DNA of 64,000 nt from Sulfuritalea sp. (GTDB taxonomy: Bacteria; Pseudomonadota; Gammaproteobacteria; Burkholderiales; Rhodocyclaceae), in contig JAMPYF010000001.1 of the NCBI GenBank assembly GCA_023700805.1, positions 265,253 to 329,252 on the forward strand. The letters are read 5' to 3'. The position numbers were made by a program, and so were the translations under genes. Below the pieces are notes generated by a model. It worked only from the letters and a program-made list of their open reading frames with translations. It did no database searches and had not been told where the DNA came from. Shown piece after piece: positions 6,871-15,035 of the stretch. The number at the start of each line of letters is the position of its first letter. Position 1 is the first letter of the stretch.

Positions 6871-8625
6871 ATGGTCTATACAAAAAAATCGCCGGCGCTG
6901 CTGATCATCGGGATGGTCATGCTGCTCTGGGGCTGGCTCAACGCCAGCGGCAGCATCGATGGCATGCAGCAGTATTTCCAGAAGAGCGCCTACTCCGACC
7001 ACCTGAAGGTCAAGGAGAAGTTCGACGCCGAGTTCCGCGTCGCCAGCGAAATTGCCGCGGCCGAAAACAAGCCGGCGCCGGACATGAAGATGCCCAAGTC
7101 CAAGTTCGACGAGGCCAAGGCCTTCCAGGCGAACATGAGCTACATCTTCGGCGGCGTCGCCACCCTGCTCGGCCTGCTGATCCTGGTGTGGACACCGAAG
7201 GAAGGCAATCTCGACTACTACCTCTCGATCTTCCCCGGCATGGCCTACATCCTGCTCATCGCCTTCGTCGTGCGCTGGGGCCTCGATCCGATGTTCGCCA
7301 ACTGGGGCAAGGCCGCGCAACCGACGCTGGGCTGGAACTTCGCCAGCATCTTCAACCTGAACTACGTGGTGCTGGGCATCGTCATCGGCATCGTCATCGT
7401 CAACGTGTTCAAGATCCCGGACTGGGCGGCGAACGGCGTGCGCACCGCGCGCTTCTTCCTCAAGACCGGCGTGATCCTGCTCGGCGCACTCTACAGCGCG
7501 ACCGAACTGGCGCAGCTCGGCGCCATATCGGTGCTGTTGATCGGCGTCTTCGTGCTCGGCTCGATCGGCATCGTGCTCTACATGGGCAGGCGCATGAACA
7601 CCGGCAATTCGATGACCGCGGTGCTCGCCTCGGGCGTCGGCGTCTGCGGCGTCTCGGCGGCGGTGGCGGCGTCCCCGGTGGTCAATGCCAAGGCCGGCGA
7701 GATCGCCTACACCATCGGCACCATCCTGGTCTGGGGCGTCGGCTGCATGTTCCTGTTCCCGACCATCGGCCACATGCTCGGCATGGGGCCGGTGCAGTTC
7801 GGCGCCTGGGCCGGCACCGGCATCCTCAACTCGGCGCAGGTCGCCGGCGCGGCGCTGGCCTTCGACCCGCACGGCATCGAGACGCTGAAGGTCGCCGAGA
7901 TCTTCAACATCACCCGCGTCCTGTTCCTGCCCATCGTCGTGCTCTGGCTCGCCACCTGGTATGTCAAGCACGAGGTCGGCGCCGAGAAGGTCGACCTGCG
8001 CAAGGTGCTGTTCGCCAAATTCCCGCTGTTCGTGCTCGGCTTCATCCTGATGTTCCTGCTGTCGACCCTCGGCGCCTTCACGCCGTCCGGCCACTACCAG
8101 GGCAAGTACTTCAGCAGCGAGCAGATCAAGGAAGACAAGCTGCTCAAGGGCAAGGAGACCAAGGCCATCGAAGCCGAGCTGGCGCGCCTCAAGGAACCCG
8201 CCGGCGCCAAGCAGCTGCAGGATTTCTTCACCGAGAAGGCGATCAACATCGGCCAGCGCCACGCCACGCCGGAAGATGCCTACAAGGGCCTGGCCGAGCT
8301 GATCGCCAACCGCAAGGTGTCCACCCGCGAACAGGAAACCCTGCTCAAGGCCGTCGGCAAGATGAAGGGTCTCGATGCCGTCGCCGCCGGCGCGATCGAC
8401 AAGGCGAGCAAGGCGGCCTACCACAGCTCGAAGACCATCGGCGCCTTCCGCGACTGGCTGGCCTGGCTGTTCGCTTTCGGCCTGATCGGCCTCGGCATGC
8501 AGATCACCATGGCCGCGCTGAAACAGGCCGGCGGCACGCCGCTGATCATCGGCGGCGTGGTCGGCACGATCAAGGCGGTCGGCTCGCTGATCGTGGTGCT
8601 GCTGTTCATCAAAGAGTTCATCTAA
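6871..8625 (+). CDS. YeiH-family (UPF0324) putative sulfate/anion exporter
   Basis: 584 residues, much longer than the roughly 340 of E. coli YeiH. Start ATG 6871 has a GAGGAGG site. After an N-terminal membrane helix there is a soluble stretch (about 30-95), then a YeiH-like hydrophobic core with GRRMNTGNSMTAVLASGVGVCGVSAAVAA and GAWAGTGILNSAQVAGAA. A charged Lys/Glu-rich loop (about 415-525) precedes the last membrane helices. Members are annotated as sulfate exporters with little direct proof. The neighbours (rhodanese upstream, membrane miniprotein and UspA downstream) support a role in sulfur-anion efflux under stress. Confidence 0.8.
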   Translation: MVYTKKSPALLIIGMVMLLWGWLNASGSIDGMQQYFQKSAYSDHLKVKEKFDAEFRVASEIAAAENKPAPDMKMPKSKFDEAKAFQANMSYIFGGVATLLGLLILVWTPKEGNLDYYLSIFPGMAYILLIAFVVRWGLDPMFANWGKAAQPTLGWNFASIFNLNYVVLGIVIGIVIVNVFKIPDWAANGVRTARFFLKTGVILLGALYSATELAQLGAISVLLIGVFVLGSIGIVLYMGRRMNTGNSMTAVLASGVGVCGVSAAVAASPVVNAKAGEIAYTIGTILVWGVGCMFLFPTIGHMLGMGPVQFGAWAGTGILNSAQVAGAALAFDPHGIETLKVAEIFNITRVLFLPIVVLWLATWYVKHEVGAEKVDLRKVLFAKFPLFVLGFILMFLLSTLGAFTPSGHYQGKYFSSEQIKEDKLLKGKETKAIEAELARLKEPAGAKQLQDFFTEKAINIGQRHATPEDAYKGLAELIANRKVSTREQETLLKAVGKMKGLDAVAAGAIDKASKAAYHSSKTIGAFRDWLAWLFAFGLIGLGMQITMAALKQAGGTPLIIGGVVGTIKAVGSLIVVLLFIKEFI

Positions 8626-8635
8626 GGAGAACACC

Positions 8636-8764
8636 ATGTCGGAACAAAAGTTCGAGCGCGGCACCAGCCTGTCGATCTTCGTCAGCGACCGCAGGGAAGA
8701 CATCGGTTCCCTGGTCTTCGCCCTGCTGATCGCCATCGGCATCGTGCTGTTCGTCGGCCAGTAA
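8636..8764 (+). CDS. Small single-pass membrane protein (42 aa)
   Basis: 42 residues, starting 10 bases after the exporter stop with an AAGGAGA site at ideal spacing. The N-terminal half is polar and charged (MSEQKFERGTSLSIF then DRRED). The C-terminal half is one hydrophobic helix (IGSLVFALLIAIGIVLFVG). I do not recognise a family. A strong terminator at 8788 closes the transcript, so it is the last gene of the exporter operon. It could be an accessory subunit of the exporter; that is inference. Confidence 0.7.
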   Translation: MSEQKFERGTSLSIFVSDRREDIGSLVFALLIAIGIVLFVGQ

Positions 8765-8787
8765 GCGACTTGCTGCCGCCATAAACC

Positions 8788-8831
8788 GTCCCGCCCCGCC
8801 CGCATGTCCGCCGGGTGGGGCGGGACTTTTT
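8788..8831 (+). terminator. Rho-independent terminator of the exporter operon
   Basis: Ten-base stem GTCCCGCCCC / GGGGCGGGAC (8788-8797 with 8817-8826), with further pairing in the loop, followed by five T residues. Confidence 0.85.
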
Positions 8832-8876
8832 GTCGCCGCCCCATGCGGCGGCAACGGTAGTCACGGAAAATCAGAC

Positions 8877-9341
8877 ATGAGAACACCATTGAAACTGCTG
8901 CTCTGCCACCATGGCAGCAGCGGCGCGCAAGCGGCGGAAACCCTGGCCCACGAGTTCGCCGTGCCCGGCACCACCACCCTCGTCCATTGCCTGGTCGTGC
9001 CCGAACTCTGGGCCGGCATGCAGGGCGACGACTGGCTCAACAACGCATCGACGCGCGACGCCTTCGGCAGCTACGTCGAGGGCATGCTCGAAAGCGACGC
9101 CAGGCGCGAGTTCGCCGCGGTGGAGTCGCGCTGCAGGGAACGCGGACTGGCCTATGCGTCGGTGATGCGCTTCGGCAATCCGGCCGAAACCGTGCTCGCC
9201 GTGGCCGCCGAGGTCGGCGCCGATCTGGTGGTCATCGGTTCGCCGCGCAAGAAGGGCGAGCAGGGCCTCAACTCGCGCATGGAACTCGAAAAGCTGGTGC
9301 GCAGCCTCAGCTGTCCGCTGCTGATCGCAGCCCATCCTTGA
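8877..9341 (+). CDS. Universal stress protein (UspA family), divergent
   Basis: 154 residues of the UspA alpha/beta fold: MRTPLKLLLCHHGSSG at the N-terminus, a long helix, ADLVVIGSPRKKG near the C-terminus, and a final CPLLIAA strand. The usual ATP-binding pattern G-x2-G-x9-G-S/T is not evident after VIGSP, so it probably belongs to the non-ATP-binding branch. Its stop overlaps the TTG start of the next gene. It is the second UspA domain within 3 kb; the other is fused to the kinase. Confidence 0.8.
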   Translation: MRTPLKLLLCHHGSSGAQAAETLAHEFAVPGTTTLVHCLVVPELWAGMQGDDWLNNASTRDAFGSYVEGMLESDARREFAAVESRCRERGLAYASVMRFGNPAETVLAVAAEVGADLVVIGSPRKKGEQGLNSRMELEKLVRSLSCPLLIAAHP

Positions 9342-9949
9342 GTGCAACACCCGCAGCGGCGCAGCTGGACCAGGTCCGCGCCGAGACCCGGCTGCCGCTT
9401 GCTGCCGCGGCCGTGTTCGAGTTCCTCGCCGACATCGAGCGCCTACTGCGCCTCAACCCCCATCTCGCCGTCGAAACCTGGCAGCCCCTGCCCGACGGCG
9501 TGCGCTTCGCGGCGCACAACGAAACCAGCGGACGGCGCCTCGAAACCTTGATACGCGTCGAGACGACGCAGTCCACGCGCACCGTCGTCCTCCGCTATGG
9601 CGATGGCCTCAAGCAGGCGACCACGCTGGCGGTCGAGGCGGCGGAGGGCGGCGGCTGCCGCCTCATCATTACCGAACTCTATCCGATCATCATGGACGCG
9701 CAGGATCCGCGCGTCGCCGAAGTCGATCGCAGCCTGGGGCCCTGGGTCGATGCGATCCGCCGCCACCTGCTCGGCCGCCGGCGCTGGGGCCGGCTGCCCG
9801 GCTGGCGCTGGTGGCACGAAAGCTTCCTGCCCGGCATGGCGCCGCGCCAGCGCCGCATCGTGCGCATGATCGTCTGGGTCGGCGTGCTCGAATTCGTCGT
9901 ATTCGTTTTCGTCGCGGCGATTTTCTGGGCGCAACGCCGGGGCGGCTGA
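9338..9949 (+). CDS. SRPBCC (START-like) domain protein with C-terminal membrane anchor
   Basis: 203 residues if translation starts at the TTG at 9338, which overlaps the uspA stop (TTGA); no ATG or GTG is better placed. Residues 10-150 look like a polyketide-cyclase/START-like ligand-binding fold (AETRLPLAAAAVFEFLADIERLLRLNP). A basic Trp-rich linker follows, then one membrane helix (about 175-197) and a short basic tail, so the domain likely faces the cytoplasm from the inner membrane. The ligand is unknown. Translational coupling to the UspA gene suggests a shared stress role. Confidence 0.65.
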   Translation: MSATPAAAQLDQVRAETRLPLAAAAVFEFLADIERLLRLNPHLAVETWQPLPDGVRFAAHNETSGRRLETLIRVETTQSTRTVVLRYGDGLKQATTLAVEAAEGGGCRLIITELYPIIMDAQDPRVAEVDRSLGPWVDAIRRHLLGRRRWGRLPGWRWWHESFLPGMAPRQRRIVRMIVWVGVLEFVVFVFVAAIFWAQRRGG

Positions 9950-9962
9950 GTTTCACCGTCCC

Positions 9963-9980
9963 GCCAGCGCCAACTCCTGC
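9963..9980 (+). repeat. Dispersed repeat, copy 2
   Basis: GCCAGCGCCAACTCCTGC, preceded by CCGTCCC, in the gap between the SRPBCC and AIM24 genes. Its 18 bases match exactly the reverse complement of 23826-23843 inside the E2 gene. Confidence 0.7.
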
Positions 9981-10060
9981 GGCACCCGCGCCGGCCTCCG
10001 CAAAGTCCGGCGGGCAAATCCGGTATTCTGTGCGCCCCAATTCAAGCCGGAGACCGCAGC

Positions 10061-10855
10061 ATGGCCATGGACGTCATTGACTATTTCATACACGGCGACG
10101 ACATGCAGTTCGTCGAAATCGAGCTCGATCCGGGCGAAGCCGCGATCGGCGAGGCCGGCAGCATGATGTACATGGAGGACGGCATCACCATGGACACCGT
10201 GTTCGGCGACGCCTCGGCGCAGCAGTCCGGCCTGTTCGGCAAGCTGGTCGGCGCCGGCAAGCGGCTGATCACCGGCGAATCCCTGTTCACCACGGTCTAC
10301 ACCCACCAGGGCCAGGGCAAGAAGCGCGTCGCCTTCGCCGCGCCCTACGCCGGCAAGATCATCGCCTTCGACCTGCGCAAATACGGCGGCACCATGATCT
10401 GCCAGAAGGACGCCTTCCTTTGCGCGGCCAAGGGCGTTTCGCTGGGCATCGCCTTCCAGAGGAAACTCGGCACCGGCTTCTTCGGCGGCGAGGGCTTCAT
10501 CATGCAGAAGCTCGACGGCGACGGCATGGCCTTCGCGCATTCCGGCGGCACCGTGATCGAACGCCAACTGGCGCCCGGCGAAGTCCTGCGCGTCGATACC
10601 GGCTGCGTGGTGGCCTACACGCCGAACGTCGATTTCGACATCCAGTTCGTCGGCGGCATCAAGACCGCGCTGTTCGGCGGCGAGGGCCTGTTCTTCGCCG
10701 TGCTGCGCGGCCCCGGCACGGTCTGGCTGCAGTCCCTGCCCTTCGCCCGCCTGGCCTCGCGGATTTTCGCCGCGGCGCCGGTGCGAAAAGGCGGCGGCGG
10801 CTCGGGCGGCGAGCAGGGCGGCATCCTCGGCAGCATTTTCAACGGCGACGACTAG
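10061..10855 (+). CDS. AIM24/TIGR00266 family protein
   Basis: 264 residues with the repeated beta-rich pattern of the AIM24 family: [24 protein letters not shown] at the start, [27 protein letters not shown] in the middle and [30 protein letters not shown] near the end. A Gly-rich tail follows. Bacterial members are soluble and of unknown function; the yeast protein supports mitochondrial inner-membrane organisation. It ends convergently with the HD-domain gene, with a hairpin at 10857 between them. Confidence 0.85.
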   Translation: MAMDVIDYFIHGDDMQFVEIELDPGEAAIGEAGSMMYMEDGITMDTVFGDASAQQSGLFGKLVGAGKRLITGESLFTTVYTHQGQGKKRVAFAAPYAGKIIAFDLRKYGGTMICQKDAFLCAAKGVSLGIAFQRKLGTGFFGGEGFIMQKLDGDGMAFAHSGGTVIERQLAPGEVLRVDTGCVVAYTPNVDFDIQFVGGIKTALFGGEGLFFAVLRGPGTVWLQSLPFARLASRIFAAAPVRKGGGGSGGEQGGILGSIFNGDD

Positions 10856-10856
10856 G

Positions 10857-10874
10857 GGCCGGCTTCAGCCGGCC
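10857..10874. terminator. Hairpin between convergent genes
   Basis: GGCCGGC-TTCA-GCCGGCC is a perfect 7-base stem starting one base after the AIM24 stop codon. There is no T-tract, so intrinsic termination is uncertain. A similar hairpin (GCCGGC-TCAA-GCCGGC) lies after the flavin-reductase gene near 14150. Confidence 0.4.
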
Positions 10875-10902
10875 GTAGCGGATGGCGCTCCACCCTGCTG
10901 CG

Positions 10903-12189
10903 CTACGACGCCACGATAGGATCGCTGGCCGCCCGCCTTGAATTCATCTGGAATTGATCGGCGCAGGGCTGCGCCAGGCGGTAGACCTCAGGCAGGTTGG
11001 CCGCGATCGCGTCGTAGATGCTGAGATCGAGTTGCCCTTCCTCGCACAGCAGGCGCAAGTGGTCGAGCACGGCGGGGGCCGGCAGCGCATCGCGATAGGG
11101 GCGATCCTGCGCCAGCGCCTGGAAGATGTCGGCGGCCCGCAGAATCCTGGCCTGGAACGGAATCTCGTCCCGGGTCAGGCGGAACGGATAACCCTCGCCG
11201 TCGGGCATTTCATGATGATAGGATGCCCATAGCGCGATGTCCTCGAAGCCCGGGATGCGCGACAGGATGCGGTAGGTCTCGTAGGCGTGGCTGGTGATTT
11301 GCCTGCGCTCGCGGCCGGTCAGCGGTCCGGGCTTGTCGAGCACGGCATCCGGAATCCTCAGCTTTCCCAGGTCGTGCAGGTAGCCCGCCAGCTCCAGCTT
11401 GGCGCAGTCGTCGTGATCGAGCCTGCAGCTGTCGCCGAGTATGCCGCACAGATAAGCCGCGACGCGCGCCACGCCCTGCGAGTGATCCACCGTGAAGTGG
11501 CTCTTGGCGTCGACCACATGGGAAAACAGCGCCGCCACGCCGAGCAGGGTCTCGATGCCGGTCTCTTCCTGCCGCGCGCTGCGCGAAATGCGTGCCATGT
11601 ACTCCGCCACCGGCCCGGTTTCGAGGCCGAGCCAGAATGCCTCCTTGCGCGAGACGCTGACGAAGGCCGCGACCAGCTCCGGGTCGAACATCCGGCCGGA
11701 CTGCTCGAGCACCTTGGCCCGGATCGCCGGCACGCCCTCGAGCAATTCGTCGTTGAGGATCGCCGTCCCGGCCAGGACATCGACGCGGTCGGCGAGGAAA
11801 ATCAGGTTGGCGATGCGTTCGGTCTTGCCGCAGCGATCCTTGAGTTCGGCCCAATGCGTATGGTGCAGGCGGATCGCCGGCGCCAGATGCGCGAGCGGCG
11901 GGAACTTCGACAGCAGGAAGGCGCCGAGCTTGGCGTGCGTCTGCGATCCCACCCAGTCGAACTCCTCGACCAGTTGCCGGTGCAGGTCCGAGGTCGAGAC
12001 GCCGATGTCGTGCAGCAGGCAGGCGTCGAAAACCATTTCCTGGTCTTGCCGCGACCAGCCGAGCTCGCGCAGGATTTCCACCGCCATGATGCCGACGCGC
12101 TTGCCATGATGCACGTCGTCGATGCCCACCAGATCCAAAGAGTCGGAAAGTGCGTGGACGACGCTTCGGAAATTGACGAACAGGGGCAT
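10903..12189 (-). CDS. Double HD-domain protein with C-terminal HD-GYP (probable c-di-GMP phosphodiesterase)
   Basis: 428 residues from the ATG at 12189. An N-terminal HD region (VHHGKRVGIMAVEIL, LLHDIGVS, IRLHHTHW) is followed from about residue 225 by an HD-GYP domain with HSQGVARVAAYL, LHDLGKL, SHAYETYRI and the diagnostic HHEMPDGEGYP. HD-GYP enzymes hydrolyse cyclic di-GMP. No membrane segment or receiver domain is visible. The ATG has no clear ribosome-binding site, but a seven-codon ORF with an excellent site ends 16 bases before it, which suggests translational coupling. The gene diverges from a stand-alone CZB gene, a likely regulatory partner. Confidence 0.85.
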   Translation of the reverse strand: MPLFVNFRSVVHALSDSLDLVGIDDVHHGKRVGIMAVEILRELGWSRQDQEMVFDACLLHDIGVSTSDLHRQLVEEFDWVGSQTHAKLGAFLLSKFPPLAHLAPAIRLHHTHWAELKDRCGKTERIANLIFLADRVDVLAGTAILNDELLEGVPAIRAKVLEQSGRMFDPELVAAFVSVSRKEAFWLGLETGPVAEYMARISRSARQEETGIETLLGVAALFSHVVDAKSHFTVDHSQGVARVAAYLCGILGDSCRLDHDDCAKLELAGYLHDLGKLRIPDAVLDKPGPLTGRERRQITSHAYETYRILSRIPGFEDIALWASYHHEMPDGEGYPFRLTRDEIPFQARILRAADIFQALAQDRPYRDALPAPAVLDHLRLLCEEGQLDLSIYDAIAANLPEVYRLAQPCADQFQMNSRRAASDPIVAS

Positions 12190-12205
12190 GGGAAAAACGG
12201 CTTGC

Positions 12206-12229
12206 TCAGGGATGCGGCGGATGTGCCAT
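12206..12229 (-). CDS. Seven-residue leader ORF upstream of the HD-GYP gene
   Basis: ATG at 12229 is preceded at six-base spacing by GGAGGAG (12236-12242 on the minus strand), the best Shine-Dalgarno sequence near this gene. The ORF reads MAHPPHP and stops 16 bases before the HD-GYP start, in a different frame. His and Pro codons in a short leader suggest coupling or attenuation. It could instead mark a frameshifted true start. Confidence 0.4.
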   Translation of the reverse strand: MAHPPHP

Positions 12230-12308
12230 ATCTTACTCCTCCGCGCCCGGGCGCGACGCGCCAGAACTGCCCGCGCCACGGCCGTTGGCGGCCTGCGCCT
12301 GGATTTTC

Positions 12309-12338
12309 TTGACAGCACAAGCGGGAAGTCCCTACTAT
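12309..12338 (+). promoter_or_regulatory. Sigma-70 promoter of the CZB gene
   Basis: TTGACA at 12309-12314, an 18-base spacer, then TACTAT at 12333-12338. The likely start point is near 12345, about 35 bases before the CZB start codon. Confidence 0.6.
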
Positions 12339-12379
12339 TACTTTGGCAATAATACTAAAACCCTTTTAGAAACAGGCTT

Positions 12380-12742
12380 ATGGATTTCGACGACGCAATG
12401 GCGGCCCATGTCATATGGAAGATCCGCCTGGCCCGATTGATCGACGACGCCGGCGGCGAAGATCTTGAAAGCATCGCCGCCGGCGACGATGACGTGTGCG
12501 CCTTCGGCAAGTGGATACATGGCGAGGGCGCGCGGTACAAGGCGACGCCCGCCTACCAAGAGGTGTTGAGGAAGCATGCCCATTTCCACGCCTGCGCCGC
12601 CGAGGTGTTGCGCAAGGCCGAACAAGGCGACAAGGCAGCGGCCATGAAGGTCCTCGACGGCGCTTTCGAAGCCGCCTCGCGGCAACTGGTGAACGCGGTG
12701 GTGGAACTCAGGACGGAAGCGCAACAGGTCCCGCCACCCTGA
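12380..12742 (+). CDS. Stand-alone CZB (chemoreceptor zinc-binding) domain protein
   Basis: 120 residues consisting almost entirely of one CZB domain: the metal ligands appear in order as H10 (AHVIWK), C-x-FGKWIHG and HAHFH. CZB domains bind zinc and sense Zn or oxidants such as hypochlorous acid; in E. coli DgcZ the domain controls c-di-GMP synthesis. Here it is not fused to any output domain. The divergent neighbour is an HD-GYP phosphodiesterase, so a two-protein version of zinc/redox control of c-di-GMP is a reasonable inference. No other plausible partner is adjacent. Confidence 0.82.
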   Translation: MDFDDAMAAHVIWKIRLARLIDDAGGEDLESIAAGDDDVCAFGKWIHGEGARYKATPAYQEVLRKHAHFHACAAEVLRKAEQGDKAAAMKVLDGAFEAASRQLVNAVVELRTEAQQVPPP

Positions 12743-12878
12743 TCGCCTGGCGGCGCCGCGCGGGAACGCGGCGCTTAATGTCCGACGGCTTGCGCTAAAT
12801 CAAACCCGGCATCGCCGCAAGAGGCAGAATTTATTCAGTCAACATTCTGCGTGGAACTCTTGTACGGGAGGACCGGAA

Positions 12879-13397
12879 ATGCGACGAATGCGCTTGCCTG
12901 CGGCGCTGGCCGCCGTCGCTGTGCTCGAGGCCTGCGGCGGGAACCTCGGCAACCGGGATGACCAGCCATTTCGCGAACAGCCTATGCATCGCTTCGACAT
13001 TGCCGCGGCGCCGGCGACTGTCTGCACTGCGGCGAAGAAGGTGTTGCTCGGCGATGGCTATGTGGTAGCCCGGGCGTCGCCCGAGGACGACCTGGCGCTG
13101 ATCGGCACCAGGGAGTTCATGGCCGAAAAGGATCACCCTGCCGTGCTGCAGTTCCACGCAAGCTGCCAGCAATCGGCAGCGGGTACGGCCTTGTTCGCCA
13201 CGGCGGTCGAGAGCCGCTTCGAGATCTCGCAGACCAAACAGAAAACCTCGGTGGGCATTCCGATCGTCGCACCGATTTCCGTGTCCTCGACCACCACCTC
13301 CGAGGCCATGGTCAAAGTCGGCGGCGAGACGCTGCGCGAGGAAGCCATGTATCGGCGCTTTTTCGCCGCGGTGATGCGGGAAATCAAGCCGCGATGA
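12879..13397 (+). CDS. DUF2242 family lipoprotein
   Basis: 172 residues. A GGGAGGA site precedes the ATG. The N-terminus is a lipoprotein signal (basic start, LPAALAAVAVLEAC with the lipobox Cys at about residue 19). The body follows the DUF2242 pattern seen in betaproteobacteria (FDIAAAPATVCTAAKKVLLGDGYVV at the start, LREEAMYRRFFAAVMREI at the end). Function is unknown; it is probably periplasmic and membrane-anchored. It stands alone between the CZB gene and a flavoprotein gene. Confidence 0.75.
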   Translation: MRRMRLPAALAAVAVLEACGGNLGNRDDQPFREQPMHRFDIAAAPATVCTAAKKVLLGDGYVVARASPEDDLALIGTREFMAEKDHPAVLQFHASCQQSAAGTALFATAVESRFEISQTKQKTSVGIPIVAPISVSSTTTSEAMVKVGGETLREEAMYRRFFAAVMREIKPR

Positions 13398-13588
13398 AAG
13401 CTGCCGCGAGGGGGCGGGTTGCACGGCGGTCGACGGGCCATGCAGGGCTTGCCGAGGACCCCGGTCAGGGGCCGCCATCCAAGAAATCGATCCATAGCGG
13501 CCCCCCCGCGCGGTCGGCATGTTTGCATATCGAGTGTCGCGGCCAACACTGAGCGCGCAAGCGTGGCATGACTATCGGAGGTGCTCCC

Positions 13589-14131
13589 ATGCGGCAGTTG
13601 AAACTGATCAAGGCTTTTACCCTGATGGAATCGGGGCCTGTGGTCCTCGTGACGACCCATGATCGGAACAAAGACAACATCATGACTATCTCCTGGACCA
13701 TGGTGATGGATTTCACCCCGGTATTCGCCATCACCACGGGTGAGTGGAATCACTCCTTCGCGGCCTTGCGAAAACATCGGGAGTGCGTCATTGCAATTCC
13801 CACCGTCGACCTGCTGGACAAGGTGGTCGGCATCGGGACCTGCTCCGGAGCGGACACGGACAAGTTTGCCAAGTTCAGGCTCACGCCCGTGCAGGCCAAG
13901 CTCGTCAGGCCGCCCTTGATCAAGGAATGCCTCGCCAACATTGAGTGCAAGGTCATCGACATCGTCAAAAAGCACAACATTGTCGTGCTGGAGGCGGTTG
14001 CCGCCTACATCGACACCGCACGCAAGGAGAAGCGCACGGTTCACGCGGTTGGTGACGGAACATTCATTGTCGACGGGCGCAAGATCGACCGCAAGAAAAT
14101 GATGGCCTCCAAGCTCCCGTCGGGCGTTTAG
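13589..14131 (+). CDS. Flavin reductase-like domain protein
   Basis: 180 residues. The ATG at 13589 has a GGAGGTG site at five-base spacing, better than the in-frame ATG at 13568. It shows the FMN-binding split-barrel pattern of flavin reductase/FlaRed proteins (GPVVLVTTHDRNKDNIMTISWTMVMDFTP, then FAALRKHRECVIAIPT and GIGTCSG). Such proteins bind FMN and reduce it or act on small substrates. The neighbours give no metabolic clue. Confidence 0.75.
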   Translation: MRQLKLIKAFTLMESGPVVLVTTHDRNKDNIMTISWTMVMDFTPVFAITTGEWNHSFAALRKHRECVIAIPTVDLLDKVVGIGTCSGADTDKFAKFRLTPVQAKLVRPPLIKECLANIECKVIDIVKKHNIVVLEAVAAYIDTARKEKRTVHAVGDGTFIVDGRKIDRKKMMASKLPSGV

Positions 14132-14285
14132 CATTCATTGGTCGGCCCGCCGGCTCAAGCCGGCCGGAAGCCGCCGCCTGGAAATGTTCTCCATTGCGGC
14201 CCTGCTGCGCCGCGCGCCACCCACTCCATGCTGCCCAAAGCGCAGCCACGTCCCGCTCCTTTTTGCTTGGTGTATCGTAGGCGCC

Positions 14286-15035
14286 GTGATCCCACTTCTG
14301 CTCTTGCACGGCGCCAATGGTGCGGCGCTGGAGATCGCGCCGCTGACTTATGGGCTGCGCAAGCTTGCGCCTGTATTTGCGCCCGATCTGCCGGGTCATG
14401 GTGGCCGCCCCGTGCCACAGGCGCTCAAGTTTTCCGATTTTGCCGCCGATGTGATTGCGCAATGCGATGCACGCGGCCTGGAGCGCTTTGCCGCAACCGG
14501 CTACAGCCTGGGCGGGACTTTGGCGCTTTACCTCGCCCGACACTATCCGCAGAGGGTGTGCGGCGTGGCAACGCTGGCCGCCAAGGTGGTGTTCGATCAA
14601 GCGACGGTCGATTTGTGGACGTACTTGATAAGCGTCGATCGCCTTGGCAAGTCGGGCAATCCACGTCAGCATGAACTCGCGCGTCTGCACTATCCTCAGG
14701 ATTGGCGCGCGGTGGCGCGAGCGAACCATGCGCTTTTTCTAAGCCTGGGCACCACTCCGCCGCTGAGCGAGTCCGATCTGCTGGCAATTGACGTGCCGAG
14801 TCTGTCGCTCTCCGGTGACAACGACCAACTGGTGCCGCGCACCGAGACCGAGTGGCTGGTGGAAAAGCTGCGCGGCCTGGGCGGATTTTTTCCTGGCCAG
14901 GCGCATCCGCTGGCGGCCGTGTCCGTTGCTTACGTCATAAACACCATGGGCCAGTGGTTGCCGCATCTGGAAAAGCCGCTCGGAAAGCAGCACTATGCGG
15001 ATAGCGGTGCGCGGGCAATATTCCCAAGTCATTAG
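14286..15035 (+). CDS. Alpha/beta hydrolase
   Basis: 249 residues from a GTG at 14286; an in-frame ATG at 14184 would add 34 unconvincing residues, so the start is uncertain. The alpha/beta hydrolase features are clear: LLLLHGANG oxyanion region, FAPDLPGHGG, nucleophile elbow GYSLGG, the late acid in SGDNDQLVP, and the catalytic His in GQAHPLAAV. It probably hydrolyses an ester or thioester. A weak hairpin (TCCGGC-AACC-GCCGGA) follows the stop codon. Confidence 0.75.
   Translation: MIPLLLLHGANGAALEIAPLTYGLRKLAPVFAPDLPGHGGRPVPQALKFSDFAADVIAQCDARGLERFAATGYSLGGTLALYLARHYPQRVCGVATLAAKVVFDQATVDLWTYLISVDRLGKSGNPRQHELARLHYPQDWRAVARANHALFLSLGTTPPLSESDLLAIDVPSLSLSGDNDQLVPRTETEWLVEKLRGLGGFFPGQAHPLAAVSVAYVINTMGQWLPHLEKPLGKQHYADSGARAIFPSH

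Noticed and set aside
6709..8889. 726-codon minus-strand open frame over the YeiH gene
   Set aside because: Asp/His/Glu-rich antisense shadow; it crosses the small gene and the strong terminator.
14184..14285. N-terminal extension of the alpha/beta hydrolase from the ATG at 14184
   Set aside because: The added residues (MFSIAALLRRAPPTPCC) do not match the family; the fold starts at the strand after the GTG at 14286.
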